Part shown: positions 43,380-54,580 of the stretch, one piece after another
Numbering within the stretch: position 1 is the stretch's first letter
Layout of the letters: the number at the start of each line of letters is the position of its first letter
NCBI GenBank assembly: GCA_021292165.1
Contig: CM037880.1
Coordinates: forward strand, 185,563,970-185,627,969
Direction of reading: 5' to 3'
Source of the DNA: Shinisaurus crocodilurus
Lineage: Eukaryota; Chordata; Lepidosauria; Squamata; Shinisauridae
DNA length: 64,000 bases
Notes under the pieces: model-generated
The model's input: only the letters and a program-made list of their open reading frames with translations
What the model was told of the DNA's origin: nothing
Databases searched by the model: none
Translations under genes and position numbers: made by a program

Positions 43380-44195
43380 AACGACTTCTCTAGGAAAGAC
43401 ATGATGTACGAACGAGACTGAATAATCTTGGAGGCTGAATAATCTTGGAGGCCCACACTATGTTACATTTTGCATTCCCAAATCTAATTCCAGAGTACAA
43501 AATACATATGTAGAGCTTTATTTACTTACAGGCATGTTAATAAATACCTGGAACTTTACCTACAATGTTTACCTACAATATTTTTTCCTGGGGGGGGGGC
43601 ATTTTTCAGGAACAATGTATAGATGTGTATGCCCTTCATGACTGATGCTACACATACATGTTATCTATTCAGGAACTGATTTCAAAGTACAAAAATAATA
43701 TGAAGGAGTGCTCAGTTTCTCCTTATTGGTCTCCGCTTATCATGCGATTCTGGCAGTATACTGTGCAACCTAGGCTTACTTCTACTGGTTGTGCACACTG
43801 ACAGGAATGAGGAAAGACCAACATGGGAAGAAACCAGTGCTCTATACTGGTTGCAGAGAAAGGTTATCCACTGGATGTATATCATTCTTCTGCAAAAATT
43901 TCCATATGGACATGCTCCAAGATATTCATTATCACATGTTATGGATGTAGGTAAATGTCCTATGGAGATTTTTTCCCCCATTATTTTTTCCCCATGAGGT
44001 TCTATGTAAATGTTCTCGAGTGCCTTGATGGGATATAAATTAACAACGTGCATAAGTGCTGGCAACACTTTAATGTAACTGTCTGCCTATTTATTATTAC
44101 TTTGTCTTATTATTAATCTTTGTAAGCCACTCTGGGAGCCTTTTTTTTTTGGCTGAAGAGGGTAAAAATGTTGTAAATAAATAAATTTATAGTCC
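43380..44195 (-). other. IL7: IL7 intron 1 with LINE tail
   Basis: A 118-codon reverse ORF at 43712-44068 has no recognised family. At 44080-44195 a LINE-type tail reads CTTTGTAAGCCACTCTGGGA ... TTGTAAATAAATAAAT. Confidence 0.5.
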
Positions 44196-44520
44196 ATCTA
44201 TCTGCATAGGCACTCAAGAGTCCATCTCATCTATCTGCCAAACCACAAAGAAAAAACAAAAACAAAAACCATAAAATAGGATATTATAACAACAGGATAA
44301 TAATTGTGATGTTTAACAAGTATCCTAACATTAAACATTGAGTAATTTTAAAGCTTTACTTTTCCACACATAACACCCCAAATTCTGCAAGGATGAGCTT
44401 CAGCAATGAATTCTAAAGTACTGGGACTACAACTGAAAAGGCCTTGTGCCAAGCCCCGTAAGTTTAACCAGCAAGGAAGCTCTGCCACATCTGCAGATCT
44501 TTATGGGTGAGTAGGCTCAT

Positions 44521-44750
44521 ATTTATTTATTTATTTATTTATTATATTTATATCCCGCCTTTTTTCCTACAAGGAACCCAAGGTGGCTTACATGATCCTC
44601 CTGCTCTCCATTTTATCCTCACAACAACCCTGTGAGGTAGGTTAGGCTGAGAGTCAGTGACTGGCCCAAAGTCACCCAGTGAGCTTCATGGCTGAGTGGG
44701 GACTAGAACCCGGGTCTCCCAAGTCCCAGTCCAACACTCTAACCACTTAA
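44521..44750 (-). repeat. tRNA-headed SINE (main family), - copy
   Basis: TTTATTTATT tail, CCGCCTTTTTTCCTACAAGG, CTCACAACAACCCTGTGAGG, then CCAACACTCTAACCACTTAA. The extreme tRNA 5' end is missing or mutated. Confidence 0.92.
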
Positions 44751-44944
44751 CATTTTACAAAAATTATCTGACAGGATAGGTTGGATTTGTACATTCCGTC
44801 CCACTCTATTGGTTTTGGATCAGATCCATCCAAACAGTCAAACTATGTTGTGGCCAAGCCCCTTTCAGAGGTTCAGCTTCCAGGCCCTATAACATATCAT
44901 TCAGCCCGCTGACCCAGGATCAATTAAGGTCTTGATAATACCGT

Positions 44945-45107
44945 TTTGATAATATGCTTCTCAGTTGCTGGGGAACACAAACAGGCAGGTGCTATTGACC
45001 TCATGTCCTGCTTGGGCACTTCCCATAGGCATCTAGCTGCCCACTGTGTGAACCAAATGCTAGACTAGATATGCCTTTCGTCTGATCCAGCACGGCTCTT
45101 CTTATGT
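44945..45107 (+). repeat. LINE 3' tail, CR1/L3-like
   Basis: GTTGCTGGGGAACACAAACA, CTAGACTAGATATGCCTTTC, GTCTGATCCAGCACGGCTCT and TCTTATGT. Confidence 0.8.
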
Positions 45108-45476
45108 CTTTCCTGCAAGCTGTTCTCATCCCCTGAAGTAAGGGCCTATTTGGACATTGTTCACATGTCTCTACAATAACCCTTACGCACAATGGGATCA
45201 GGAGAACGCTTCCGTTTTGTGCATTTCTTCCATGCTTATCTCTCCTGCTCCTCTCATCATGCCTAGACATGAACACAGGAAGAAAGGGAGTAAAAAAATC
45301 TACCCTGTACACAGATACTGAAATTCCTTTAAAATAACCGTGGGATTTACTGGTTCTGGTGCATACTTTTATGAGCAGTTAGAAAGTGGGGAGGAACCCT
45401 GCAAGGCAGCTTTATCCCAATCTCATTGCAAGTGTGGGAGATAATAACTGAATAGCCCTAAATAAGCTTAATCAAG

Positions 45477-45708
45477 AGAGCTAGCGTAGTGTACTGGTTA
45501 GAGTGTTGGACTGGGACTCAGGAGATCCAGGTTCTAGTCCCCACTCTGCCACGAAGCTTACTGGGCCAGTCACTGACTCTCAGCCTAACCTACCTCACAG
45601 GGTTGTTGCGAGGATAAAATGGAGAGGAGGAGGCGGCGGCAGGATTTCTGCCTTGTGTTCCTTGCACAAAAAAAAAAGGTGGGATGTAAATATAATAAAT
45701 AAATAAAT
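45477..45708 (+). repeat. tRNA-headed SINE (main family), + copy
   Basis: GTAGTGTACTGGTTAGAGTG, AGATCCAGGTTCTAGTCCCC and GACTCTCAGCCTAACCTACC; the ACTTTGGG before the second half is deleted. A short AGGAGGAGGCGGCGGC variation is inserted before the tail. Confidence 0.92.
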
Positions 45709-48190
45709 GCAGCTAACAAATCCTCAACAAAGAAATGACAGAGGATTTCTAAGCTGAAAATGATTTAAAAAACAAACAAAAAACAAATAGTTTATATATC
45801 TCTTGTACAGATTACAATTCATAAAGTGAAAAAGAGTGTGTGTGGTGAGTGTGATGCCCAGACACAATCTACTATAATGTCACAGATAGAAAAAGAGTTA
45901 ATTGTTCTTGCTGAGCTGGCACACCTTTTTCAACTTCCAGGAACGTAGTCGCACTGGATAATGATCTAGCACTGAAACTGTGGGAAGAGTTATGCACATT
46001 CAATAGCAATTCCACTTTAAATCCACTTCTATTTAGTACAGTGACAGCACAATCCTAAGCATCTCTACTAAATCCAGTGAGACTTACTCCCAGGTAAGTG
46101 CCATTGAACACAATGGGAATTACTTTTGAGTAGAGATATAGAATTGTGCCGCAAGCTACCGAATTACAGATGGGCTGGTGAATTCACACTATAAATGGGG
46201 ACACAGGCAACCCATTTATTAGGAAGACTGAGGCGACTGCTTGAGGCGCAGGATTCTATTGTCATTAAAAATACACAGGCGTATATTTTTAATGAGGGGA
46301 GGTGCAGTTAGGATTTCTGCTTCAGGCACAAAAATGTCTTAGGATGAAACTACATGCCAAAAGCAGTAACGTTATATTTCCTCCCAATTTAAATGCTTTT
46401 CCACTCACAGGGAAAAAAGATATAGCAGTCTCATGGATAGGAAAACATATAGGGGGCTAGTGGACCAACAAGAGGAAGGGAAATGGTTCAGTGGCCCCAC
46501 ACTCCTTTTTCAGCCTCCTGCAGCAGCTGATTGTTAATAAAAACAAACAAATAAGCAACAACTGTTTCCCTTTGATTGGCCCTGAATGGGTCTAAGTTTT
46601 AGCTACATCTGTCTGACTTAAGAAAACACATTGCAAGTGTTTTCTTCCTCCCCACAACTTCCTCCCCACCAATCCCCCCCACCGAAGAATCAACTCTACA
46701 CATTATTGTTTTGTAATATATAGTATTTTGTCAGGCAGCACGTAAGAATAATGTCTAAGCATATATTTATCGTAACTGGGGGCGGGGGGAGCATTGAACA
46801 GAAATGTAAAATAAGGTACAGTACAATTAATTACTTTCCCTTGGGACAGGGAGCATTGAACTCTGTGTACAGATGCAGTATTCTGAAGCAATGAGGCAAT
46901 AATGGAAACTTTTGTTGCATAGAATACAGGCATCTTCCTTCCAGATAGCACCTCCACAGCTAGAAAGCCAGGAGTCCAGTCACAATTTTCTGAATATGTG
47001 CTTTATTGAATATAACTAGTTTAAAGAGAAAGCAGTCCTGGTGGGCTTTCCCCCTGAAATAAGGCTCTCCCTCTTGCAAGATTTCCAACCTGCACCATCT
47101 TGATTTCTTTTTATCTGAACAAAATTGTGGACTGCAGGTGCATATACAATGGTAGCACTAAACAGAGAAGTTCTATTGCTCCTAACACATCTGTACACAG
47201 CCTGGGAAAGGAGAATGGTGGAGTTGAGAGCAACCCACCGAGAGGTGGCATACTTTATAACATTGTTTTTCTATCCAATAAGAAGAAACAGCAGTGAATA
47301 GGAAACAAATGAGCATGTGAACAAGCATGCAAACAAGCAAGAAGGCGGCACAGGGAGAAATACACAATGCAGGATTCCTTCTCTGAATGTTAAGTGGGAA
47401 CACAGTTCACATACTTCTGCAGTAGTGTTTTCCGATCCTCAACTGGCAGTGTTTCTGCATTACTGGGCATAGTCTGTGCATGGTTTCTGGGACTAGCAGC
47501 AAACATTGCTGCTCAGCAGGCTTATCTGTCTCATTCAGTTCTTCACCAACGAAACAGAAAGATTCCGCACCAACGACACATTAACTTCCAGAAAGCCTAA
47601 CACTGGGAATTAATATAGCTTTTTAAAAAGCACCAGACTGCCCTTGGCTTTGAGAGCTACTACCACACAAGCATCTTGGTTTTTCTCCCTATGGATTATA
47701 ATTTTGCCAAGATAAGAATGTTAATGGAAGAATGTTAATGGCACTTCCTATTGTCTATGCAGGCTATCTTAGGCTACATGCAGTACTTCATTTATGTCAT
47801 GGGGCTGCCAACTACTGGAACAGGAGTATTGCAGTATGGAAAACAAGGAACGTTCTAAATATTTGCTAACTGGCTAGCAGAAATCTATGGAACTGTAGTG
47901 ATCTGAAAGAAAACAGATGTTCCTGGTGGTGCGCATATGCAAATAAGGTATAACTGGCCACCCCAAGGGCAGCTCACTTGCTAGTCTTGAGGTTTGGACT
48001 GCAGCCTCACACGTTCGATAAGACAATTCTTGGAAAGGATCACATTAGGCACTCTTCAGGAAAACCCTAGGGGTCTACTCCAAACACACTGAAATCCTTA
48101 AGCTTTTTTTGGGCGGGGGGGGGAGGATGAATAAGAAACTCACCTAAGACGTTAGTATTTTTGTAATTTGTGATTATATCTTCAACGCTT
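45709..48190 (-). other. IL7: IL7 intron 1, largely unassigned
   Basis: 46040-46155 is a MITE (CACAATCCTAAGCATCTCTA ... GAGATATAGAATTGTGCCG). The rest shows no repeats that I recognise. Minus-strand open stretches at 47380-47520 (including ETLPVEDRKTLLQKYVN) and 46703-46957 look protein-like but have no identified family and no fit to IL7. Confidence 0.5.
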
Positions 48191-48199
48191 GGGCTTTTG

Positions 48200-49520
48200 C
48201 CTTATTCAATGGGTCCTTTCCGGAAAGCTTACGGGAAAATACAGCTCCCCGGGAAGCCGGAAAAGCACATGTAATAAACAAGTCCCGTTCTGGAAGACTT
48301 GCCAGCTGGAAGTTAGCCCCGCAAACTCGGGGAGGATATTCTCGGTCGCGTTTGGCGTCCGGACGCCGCGTTTCCGAAAACTTGGGAGCGGGAAAAGTAA
48401 GTCTGGAAAGCGGGGGGGGGGGGTTTGGCATCTGCCCTCTAGCACTGCTCGCTCCGACCTGCCCTCTTGCCCTGCTCGCTGCAAACTTCCCTATGACTTG
48501 CGTTTGCCCCCGAGATATTCCGGGCATTTCTTCCCAGTGCTGCTGGGAACAAGGCGCTTCTAGTTTCGTTCTGAACAAATAGCTGGGAAAATCCCGCCGT
48601 AAGACTGAGGGGATAAAAGCGAGAGCGAGAGCGCAGAGGCTTGGCACACCTCACACAGCGGCGACGCGAGGGACACTGCCGAGGGCGCGTGCTCGGGAAA
48701 AGCGCAAGGTGGGTGAGCGGCTGGAAAGCTGAGGAGAAGCGACCGGAACAGACGCGCTCGACGAAGGGGGTGGGAGAGAGGGTCTCCTCCGCTCCCTCCG
48801 AGTTCTACGCGCAGTTAAGCGAAAGGACTGGTGAACAGGGCGCTTGCGCATGTTGCGAAAGGCGAAAGCTTAGTCTGCGCGCGCGCAGCCTCTCCGTCTC
48901 CTTACCATGGAACATGGTCCGCGAGGAGGGAGTTTGCCGCTCATGGTGGTGCCAGGGTCGCGCCCATCGTGCTATCGCCTGGAGGCTGCAAATGGCCGGC
49001 TACGCGAGCTTTTTTTCTTTTTCTTTAAAGAAATAATTTAAAAATACAATTTTAAAAGTTGGGCGCCGCTATGCCTTTTTGCAGCCTCGTCTTCTGTGTG
49101 GGCACTTTTCGGGAGCGGAATAGGCAGAGCCGCTGTCGGAGGGAGCCGAACCTGGCTTGGCTTTTCTTCTGCCTAGGAGACTTCCGTTTGGGCCAAATTA
49201 CTTTCACTTTCCGGTAGTGGCCAGCGCCACTAGAAGCGGAGGGAGTCAGTCAGCTAGTCAGTATGTCACCACTCCGGCCTGGCTGGAGCGAAGGCGCGCG
49301 TTCTTCCACCTGTTGAGGAAAGGTCGAAAGACGCCCCCGTGAGAAGCGCGCCAAAGGTGCGCGAACGCCTTTCCGGGTTGCCGCCGCGGTGCTGTGGCTG
49401 GGCGCTCCCCTTGCTCTGCAGCACGCTCTTCAGTACTGCGCCGAGATTCTTCGGCGAGAGGCGTGGACAGCTTGTGGGTCTTCTCCTTGTCAAGACTAAA
49501 TGGCAGAGGAGGTGGGATTG
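48200..49520. promoter_or_regulatory. IL7: CpG island over IL7 exon 1 (presumed promoter)
   Basis: The only long CpG-dense stretch in the window that is not a G-rich repeat; CG occurs every few bases (for example GCGGCGACGCGAGGG, CTGCGCGCGCGCAG). It spans IL7 coding exon 1 at 48906-48915. Transcription start is not defined; sequence at 48920-49500 would be 5'UTR and promoter for IL7. Mammalian IL7 also starts in a GC-rich region. Several ORFs on both strands (for example 49339-49935 +, 48174-48647 -) are typical CpG-island artefacts. Confidence 0.8.
48906..48915 (-). CDS. IL7: IL7 coding exon 1 (start codon)
   Basis: Minus strand: GCGGACC ATGTTCCATG | GTAAGGAG. Ten coding bases, phase 1, followed by a consensus donor. 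Mammalian IL7 also begins ATGTTCCATG and, as I recall, is split at that point. The start has A at -3. It joins exon 2 at 42688 to give MFHAF. Because it is ten bases long no ORF scan could reveal it; the CpG island, donor and frame with exon 2 support it. Confidence 0.93.
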
Positions 49521-51670
49521 GCCGGATCTCCACTCCCAGCTCCCTCACCAGCGTGTTTACAGAGGTAGCAGTCAAGGCTACATGGATGGGTGGAAAGAAC
49601 CATTCATGGAAAAGCCAGCAAATGGGAGGTTGGGTGGGGTTTTCTCAGAGGGAGTGGGCTGGCAAGGTCTGACTTCTGAGTCTGGAGCTCTGGCGTTCAT
49701 ATGCCAGATATTTCAAACCACAAACTTTCTCTTCATCAGAGCTGCTCTTTTTAGAGGTCGAGCTTATTGTCATCCTCTGCCTGGGATGAAAGAAGAATCT
49801 TCCTACAGCGCAGTGGCTGGTGGGAGGAGAGAGGGTTGCCCTCCAACCTTGGCCCTTTCTTGTTCTATGCTACTTCAGAATCGGAATGATATGGACGAAT
49901 CTAATCTATTCAATATGTTTGCTTATGGAAGTTAATGCCAAAGTGCAGACAGATGGATGACCTGGCTACTTCTGCCATTACATGATTCTGCAGTTGTACG
50001 ATTTTTACCACAACTAAACTTTGCCCATATTTTGATTCTTTCAATGGAGAGAAATTTATGTAGTGTGGCTTAGCTGGTGAGGGCTATAAATAGAACAGGG
50101 TGTACCCTCAGGGTGCTTCCAGTTAAGGCTTTCATTGTGCAATTGCCATGCCTCATTCATGGAATTTTATGGGGGAATCTAGACGTCATTGACCCTGTTT
50201 GGACAATCAAAACAGCCCACCAGCATGGTGGGCTACAGCGCATGCCAGGCGGGTTTTGAATATTCAAGCTGCAGCTTGTGTCATCCCAACCTAGGAACAG
50301 TGGGTTATACGAGTGGTGTGTGTGCATGCAAGAAGTATATATCCTATACATCCATTTTTGTTGATTTGTAGAAAATCTCTTGATTAAAGTTTTGAGCCGT
50401 CTGCTGCAGGATTGTTCCATACAAAGATGTCAGCAGAAAGTGCAGGCTGACAAACATAGCTGTGGAAATGCTGATTTTGGGCATGTGGGCTAAGCAATGT
50501 GTTCAGCATTAATGTGGTCAAGGTGCATCATCCGCTATAGACAGCAAATAAATATCCCTCACATAACAGCAACCCTCACATAACCCATGGTCTGTTGTTG
50601 GGTGATGTGACAGTTGTTTAACTCTCACATAACCCATGGTCCCCGAGTTTGGACAACATCAGAAGCTGCAGCTGGGGCTTGAATACTCAAAATGGCCACC
50701 TTCCCCGGCCATGGTGGGCTGTTTGAACATGCAAACCAGCCCATTGTCTTCCATGGGTGCTTCCAGATGGAGGTTTCCTTGTGTTACCACTAAGAAGGTA
50801 TTGTGCCGCTATCCCGCCCTTTTTGTAAACAGATTTTCTGTGGCAAGAAAAAAGATGGAAGAAATGGTAGGAAAACATGGGTTACAAGTGGAAGACAGCA
50901 TCTGGTAAGGAACAGCAATGGTGTGATAAAAGCTTCATCTGGAAGCACCCCATTTGTACCCCTCCTGTGTTTGAAAGACAGAATAGCTTCACATGCCTTC
51001 TGATGGACAGTGCTAGAAATCCTCCATCTGGAAGCACATTGAGTCTCTGGAACAGAATCATTTATACAGAACATGAGAGAGAGTGAGTGGAAAGAGAGAT
51101 AAAGATAGTCATGTGTTTGGGGGTCAGATGAAAATAGGACAGCATCATGTACTAATGGACAAATCTTTTATGTTATTAAAAGCTAAATTTTCAAAAGCTA
51201 GCAATGAACAGCACCACTGAGAAACTTGGGCACACAATGCATGGATTAGTGTGGGGGGGGAGGGCAGAATCTACTACAGTGTTGCATTTCTAAGGGCTAG
51301 CACAGCAGTACTCAAATACTGGTAGGTAAAAACAGGGAGCCTTCCAGCTGCAGTATTGGCCATATACTAACTGCAGTGAATCGTATCTGCAGTTTTTTCT
51401 TGCTGAAAGGGTAATATTCTGTCTCAACAAATTGCTTAACAGAGAACTGTTAAATTCAGCTGCTTGGTTGAATTTAAACAAAGGAGAAATTGTGCAATGA
51501 TTTGTGAAGGAAAAAGCAGGGTGAAGAAAGAAGGACGTTGTTATATACCCAGTGCTATATTAAAAGTATTCAAAGTTTCCTGGAATAATGGAGTATGCAT
51601 ATTCTCAATTAACTTTGCAAGAATAATTCCTAAAAGGCAGGCTAGGGAAGCTTAGTTGCCATGCCACAAC
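49521..51670. other. Upstream of IL7; no gene recognised, MITE arms
   Basis: 49940-50100 unassigned. 50195-50300 and 50645-50745 form an inverted pair (AAAACAGCCCACCAGCATGG and CATGGTGGGCTGTTTGAAC). 50555-50645 has a doubled CTCACATAACCCATGGT. 50757-50953 is a MITE with GGGTGCTTCCAGATG and CATCTGGAAGCACCC ends. 51050-51670 shows nothing recognised. Confidence 0.55.
50757..50953. mobile_element. MITE, GGTGCTTCCAGATG ends
   Basis: Left end GGGTGCTTCCAGATGGAGGT, right end GCTTCATCTGGAAGCACCCC; inner arms GTGTTACCACTA / GTGTGATAAAAGC are loosely complementary. GTTTTTGTAAACAGA-like sequence in the middle. Other members begin at 50108 and 27476. Confidence 0.75.
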
Positions 51671-52319
51671 TCATGGGCAATAATAGCATATGGTTTCCTT
51701 TTCAGTAGCTAGGTTAGAACAGGTAGGAACATTTCCTAAACAAAATCCTTTGATGGGCTCCCGTTTGGAAGGCTTTGGGGAGCTATTAATTTGCAAGTTA
51801 TCTGCAAATGCTTCCAACTTCTTAATCTCTACTGCAGTCAGTGTAGCTGGAATGGGGGCCAAGTAAGACTCACTTAACTGTTCAAGATACACATGTTTCT
51901 GATCTGGTGATAAAATGCAAATATCAAGCTGGAGCACCTTCCTCAAGGATATATAGATGGTGCTCTTGAGAAGGTGCCCCATACTGAGAAATATAAGGCA
52001 CAATTCCCCAATAAATAATAGACAGGACCTGTGGTGGTATGTTTTGCCTTTTCTCATTCTTGAACAATGTGGATTGCAGTTTTGAGAATGAATACTCATC
52101 CTGAGACAAACATGAATTGCACAGATATTCAGGAGCATACCAGATTTGAACCCAGTTCTTTAAACTGCCCTTCATAATTCTTGAAATGTCCCTCATTTTT
52201 ACCATGTGTGCCTTGTCTTGTGGTTCCTGACAAATAATATTGAAATGGAACAGCTTCAGTTGCCTGAAGATCTCATTTTTCCCCCTTACTAGGGACATGT
52301 ACTTTCTTTCATGTGTCAA
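51671..52319 (-). pseudogene. Unidentified coding remnant, frameshifted
   Basis: Two overlapping minus-strand frames (52319-51924, 131 codons; 52138-51671, 155 codons) look like one protein broken by a frameshift near 51950. The first part contains KLFHFNIICQEPQDKAHMVK, the second SPDQKHVYLEQLSESYLAPI, then TAVEIKKLEAFADNLQIN and a stop after YYCP. Composition (few low-complexity runs, many charged and aromatic residues) is like a real protein, and no introns interrupt the 650 bases, so a processed copy of a cellular gene or a transposon gene is possible. I cannot name the family. Confidence 0.4.
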
Positions 52320-52374
52320 AGGAATCTAGTCCTGAGAAGTAAAGGCCCATGGACAGGCACTCTCCTTTAACCGT

Positions 52375-52448
52375 GGCCAGTTAGCTCAGTTGGTTAGAGT
52401 GTGGTGCTAATAACGCCAAGGTCGCGGGTTCGATCCCTGTATGGGCCA
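52375..52448 (+). tRNA. tRNA-Ile (anticodon AAT)
   Basis: A 74-nt cloverleaf beginning GGCCAGTTAGCTCAGTTGG and ending ATGGGCCA. The anticodon loop is CTAATAA in a GGTG.../...CGCC stem, giving AAT. The T arm carries the B box GGTTCGATCC. It differs from the common vertebrate tRNA-Ile-AAT at a few positions (A at 5, T in the D-arm, CCTGT for CCCGT), all still compatible with pairing through wobble or at a pair that is already mismatched in the usual gene. TTTT follows about 13 bases downstream as a pol III stop. No intron. It is distinct from the SINE that starts 15 bases later. Confidence 0.93.
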
Positions 52449-52462
52449 GTTGTTTCCCTTTT

Positions 52463-52690
52463 GAGAGCCAGTGTGGTGTAGTGGTGAGAGTGTTGGACTG
52501 GGACTCAGGAGATCCGGGTTCTAGTCCCCGCTCGGCTATGCAACTCACTGGGTGACTTTGGGCCAGTCACTGACTCTCAGCCTAACCTACCTCACAGGGT
52601 TGTTGTGAGGATAAAATGGAGAGGATGATTATGTAAGCTGCCTTGGGTTCCTTGCAGGAAAAAAGGTGGGGTATAAATATAATAAATAAA
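52463..52690 (+). repeat. tRNA-headed SINE (main family), + copy
   Basis: GAGAGCCAGTGTGGTGTAGT, GGTTCTAGTCCCCGCTCGGC, TTGTTGTGAGGATAAAATGG, AAGCTGCCTTGGGTTCCTTG, AATAAATAAAT tail. One of the best-preserved copies here. It sits directly behind the tRNA-Ile gene. Confidence 0.95.
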
Positions 52691-52744
52691 TTTAAGAACA
52701 ACACACACATCAACAATAGCTTTCCTAACAATAGCTTTCCAGCT

Positions 52745-52872
52745 TTCCCTAGCCTGATACACTGCAGATGATTTGGACTACAATTCCAAGCATCCCTGAG
52801 CACTGGCTGTACTGGCTGGGGCTGAAGTACAATGCATCTGGAGGGCAACACATTGGGGAAGGCTGGTCTAAC
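52745..52872. mobile_element. hAT-type MITE remnant
   Basis: ACTGCAGATGATTTGGACTA ... GCATCTGGAGGGCAACACAT and GGGGAAGGCTG at the right end, the same family as 8325-8452 with a damaged left end. Confidence 0.65.
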
Positions 52873-52879
52873 CTGGGGA

Positions 52880-53496
52880 TAGGCAAAGTGAAGCCTGTGG
52901 GCAGCTGCACACCCCTGGATACCTTCTTGGTGCCTGCTCAGGTGCCTGCCCTTTCCACTTAAAAAAAATCCACATGGAGAAGTGAAAGGAGTCTTTCTTA
53001 TTGGCAGCTGGGATAGTTTCAAAGCAAAGTGGAAGCTACCAGCCATTGCCATCTTCATTCCCCGGGAATGCATCTGGGCCACTCATGGAGTTCAAAGACG
53101 GTCTTTGGAAATTAAGATGGTGGGTGGCTGCAGGCTGATGCTTTCTTCTGCAGCTGGCCCAGCCACCAAGCGGGTGGAAATAGGACTCCTTTCACTTCTT
53201 TCTGGTAAGCTTGATGTGGGGGCTAAAGATAGAAATGGGGAGTTAGGGAGAGCAGGTGGGGGGAAACTAAGAAGGGCAGTAGTAAGCCAGCTGAGGGATT
53301 AGTAATGCGAGCGGTGGGGGGGGAGCCAGCTGGGAGCAACCTGTGGGGTCGGGGAAGGTTGTGTGTGCTTCTATATCTGAATGGACTGGGAGTTAAAGGG
53401 ATCCTTAAAAGAGTGAGTGTAGGTTTTCATGTACTTACAGGGAGAAAGAGAAGGGAGGGATGTGTGTATGCATGTACATCCATGCATGATGGATAC

Positions 53497-53544
<48 letters not shown>

Positions 53545-54575
53545 CATCTATCGGTGGTGACCCAGAATGAGAGAGAAAAAGAGATAGGGTGGGGGGAAAT
53601 GAGTTCACTGGTAGCGGCGGGGGAGAGAAAAAGAGTTTGTCTTCTGTGAAATAGGTTTCTGTTGGCACAGAAAACTGGATTCAAAGAAGTTGTTCAGGTT
53701 GTTGGGGCTCAGGTCCCTCCTCTGCCTTGAATTGAGTCTTTTGGGTTGGTTACTTCATTTATCCTTTGTGACTAGCTGTGCCTTCCATGGTAGCCATTTT
53801 GTGGTTGTACCCAGGACAGTTTTTTCACATTGCCCAATGTACCCACAGGCCCCAAAAGGTTGTCTCCCCCTCTAATCTATGCATGTTTACTCTGAAGTAG
53901 TGAACAGTGTCTGCGAGGCCAGGCTGAAGCAGCTCCTGCCAAGTTATTTCCCACCACCTTCCTCTGCAAGTGAATGCAGTGATTCCTCCATTTACTTGTA
54001 TGGAGCATGGGGGGGGGGGTCCTCCCTGCTGAAAAATGGCTGGAGCTGGGGGGGCAAAGTCCACCTCCCACCAAGGGCCCTTGGGGCAACAGGATCCTTG
54101 GTGGGGAGGGTTACCTTGGGCCCCCTTCCAGCTATTCTTCGGCAAGGGGGCTTTTCCTCTCCCTGCTAAATCAATGGACGAACCACAATAATGATCTGAA
54201 ATGAGACACAACATGAGGTACTCGAGTTTAAAGATAAAATTAAGTGATAATTTCAGTGTTTTGACTGCATTGTTTAAACTGCAATCCTAAAACATATTTT
54301 TAAGGGAGTAAGCCTTATTGAACACGGAAGGATTTACTTCAGAGCAGGGATCTCCAATCTCTTGGGGCCCATGGGCACACTTGCCATTTTGAAAAGTGCC
54401 CTCAGCACTACCACAAATTGTACGAGGGGGTGGTGGAAGGCCAATCACAAAAACCTCGGGACTGCCCCCTTTGTCTGTGTTTGCATGTGTGTAAGAATGT
54501 GTCCCCTGTGTTTGTGCTACTCATTCTGGCTTCTCTCTCTCTTTCAGCAGGGGGGACTCCCCCCCCCCCTCTATA
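52880..54575. other. Intergenic, no gene recognised
   Basis: Contains the microsatellite at 53497. Between 53930 and 54170 the words CACCTTCCTCTGCAAGTG, GTATGGAGCATGGGGGG and GCTGAAAAATGGC recur in part near 54830-54880, suggesting a repeat. 54290-54350 has MITE wording (AGTAAGCCTTATTGAACACG). Confidence 0.45.
53497..53540. repeat. (TG)n(AG)n microsatellite
   Basis: Nine TG units run straight into about thirteen AG units. Confidence 0.97.
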
Positions 54576-54580
54576 CAAGC

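Larger units (their letters stand above)
15839..48915 (-). other. IL7: Interleukin-7 gene, coding extent
   Basis: IL-7 is a secreted four-helix cytokine that signals through IL7R and the common gamma chain to support lymphocyte survival. Six coding exons were found: 48906-48915, 42561-42688, 29168-29242 (3a), 19304-19378 (3b), 16816-16938 and 15839-15973. Intron phases are 1,0,0,0,0, and the first (phase 1 after ATGTTCCATG) and the others are as I recall for mammalian IL7. Using one third exon gives 156 residues; using both gives 181 (human 177). No counterpart of human exon 5 was found between 16816 and 15973. The predicted protein has more cysteines than human IL-7 and is IL-9-like in its Cys pattern; IL-7 and IL-9 are related. 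Introns hold most of the mobile elements of the window. Confidence 0.92.

Noticed and set aside
45940..46000. Acceptor plus VSVLDHYP reading that would extend MFH as an alternative IL7 exon 2
   Set aside because: It lacks a hydrophobic signal sequence and meets a stop soon; 42561-42688 matches the IL-7 signal peptide.
47182..47403. Hydrophobic minus-strand ORF resembling a signal peptide
   Set aside because: Wrong phase to follow ATGTTCCATG and no resemblance to IL-7.
48174..49935. ORFs of 100-198 codons in the CpG island
   Set aside because: GC-rich sequence has few stops; no domains, no splice or codon pattern, and frames overlap on both strands.
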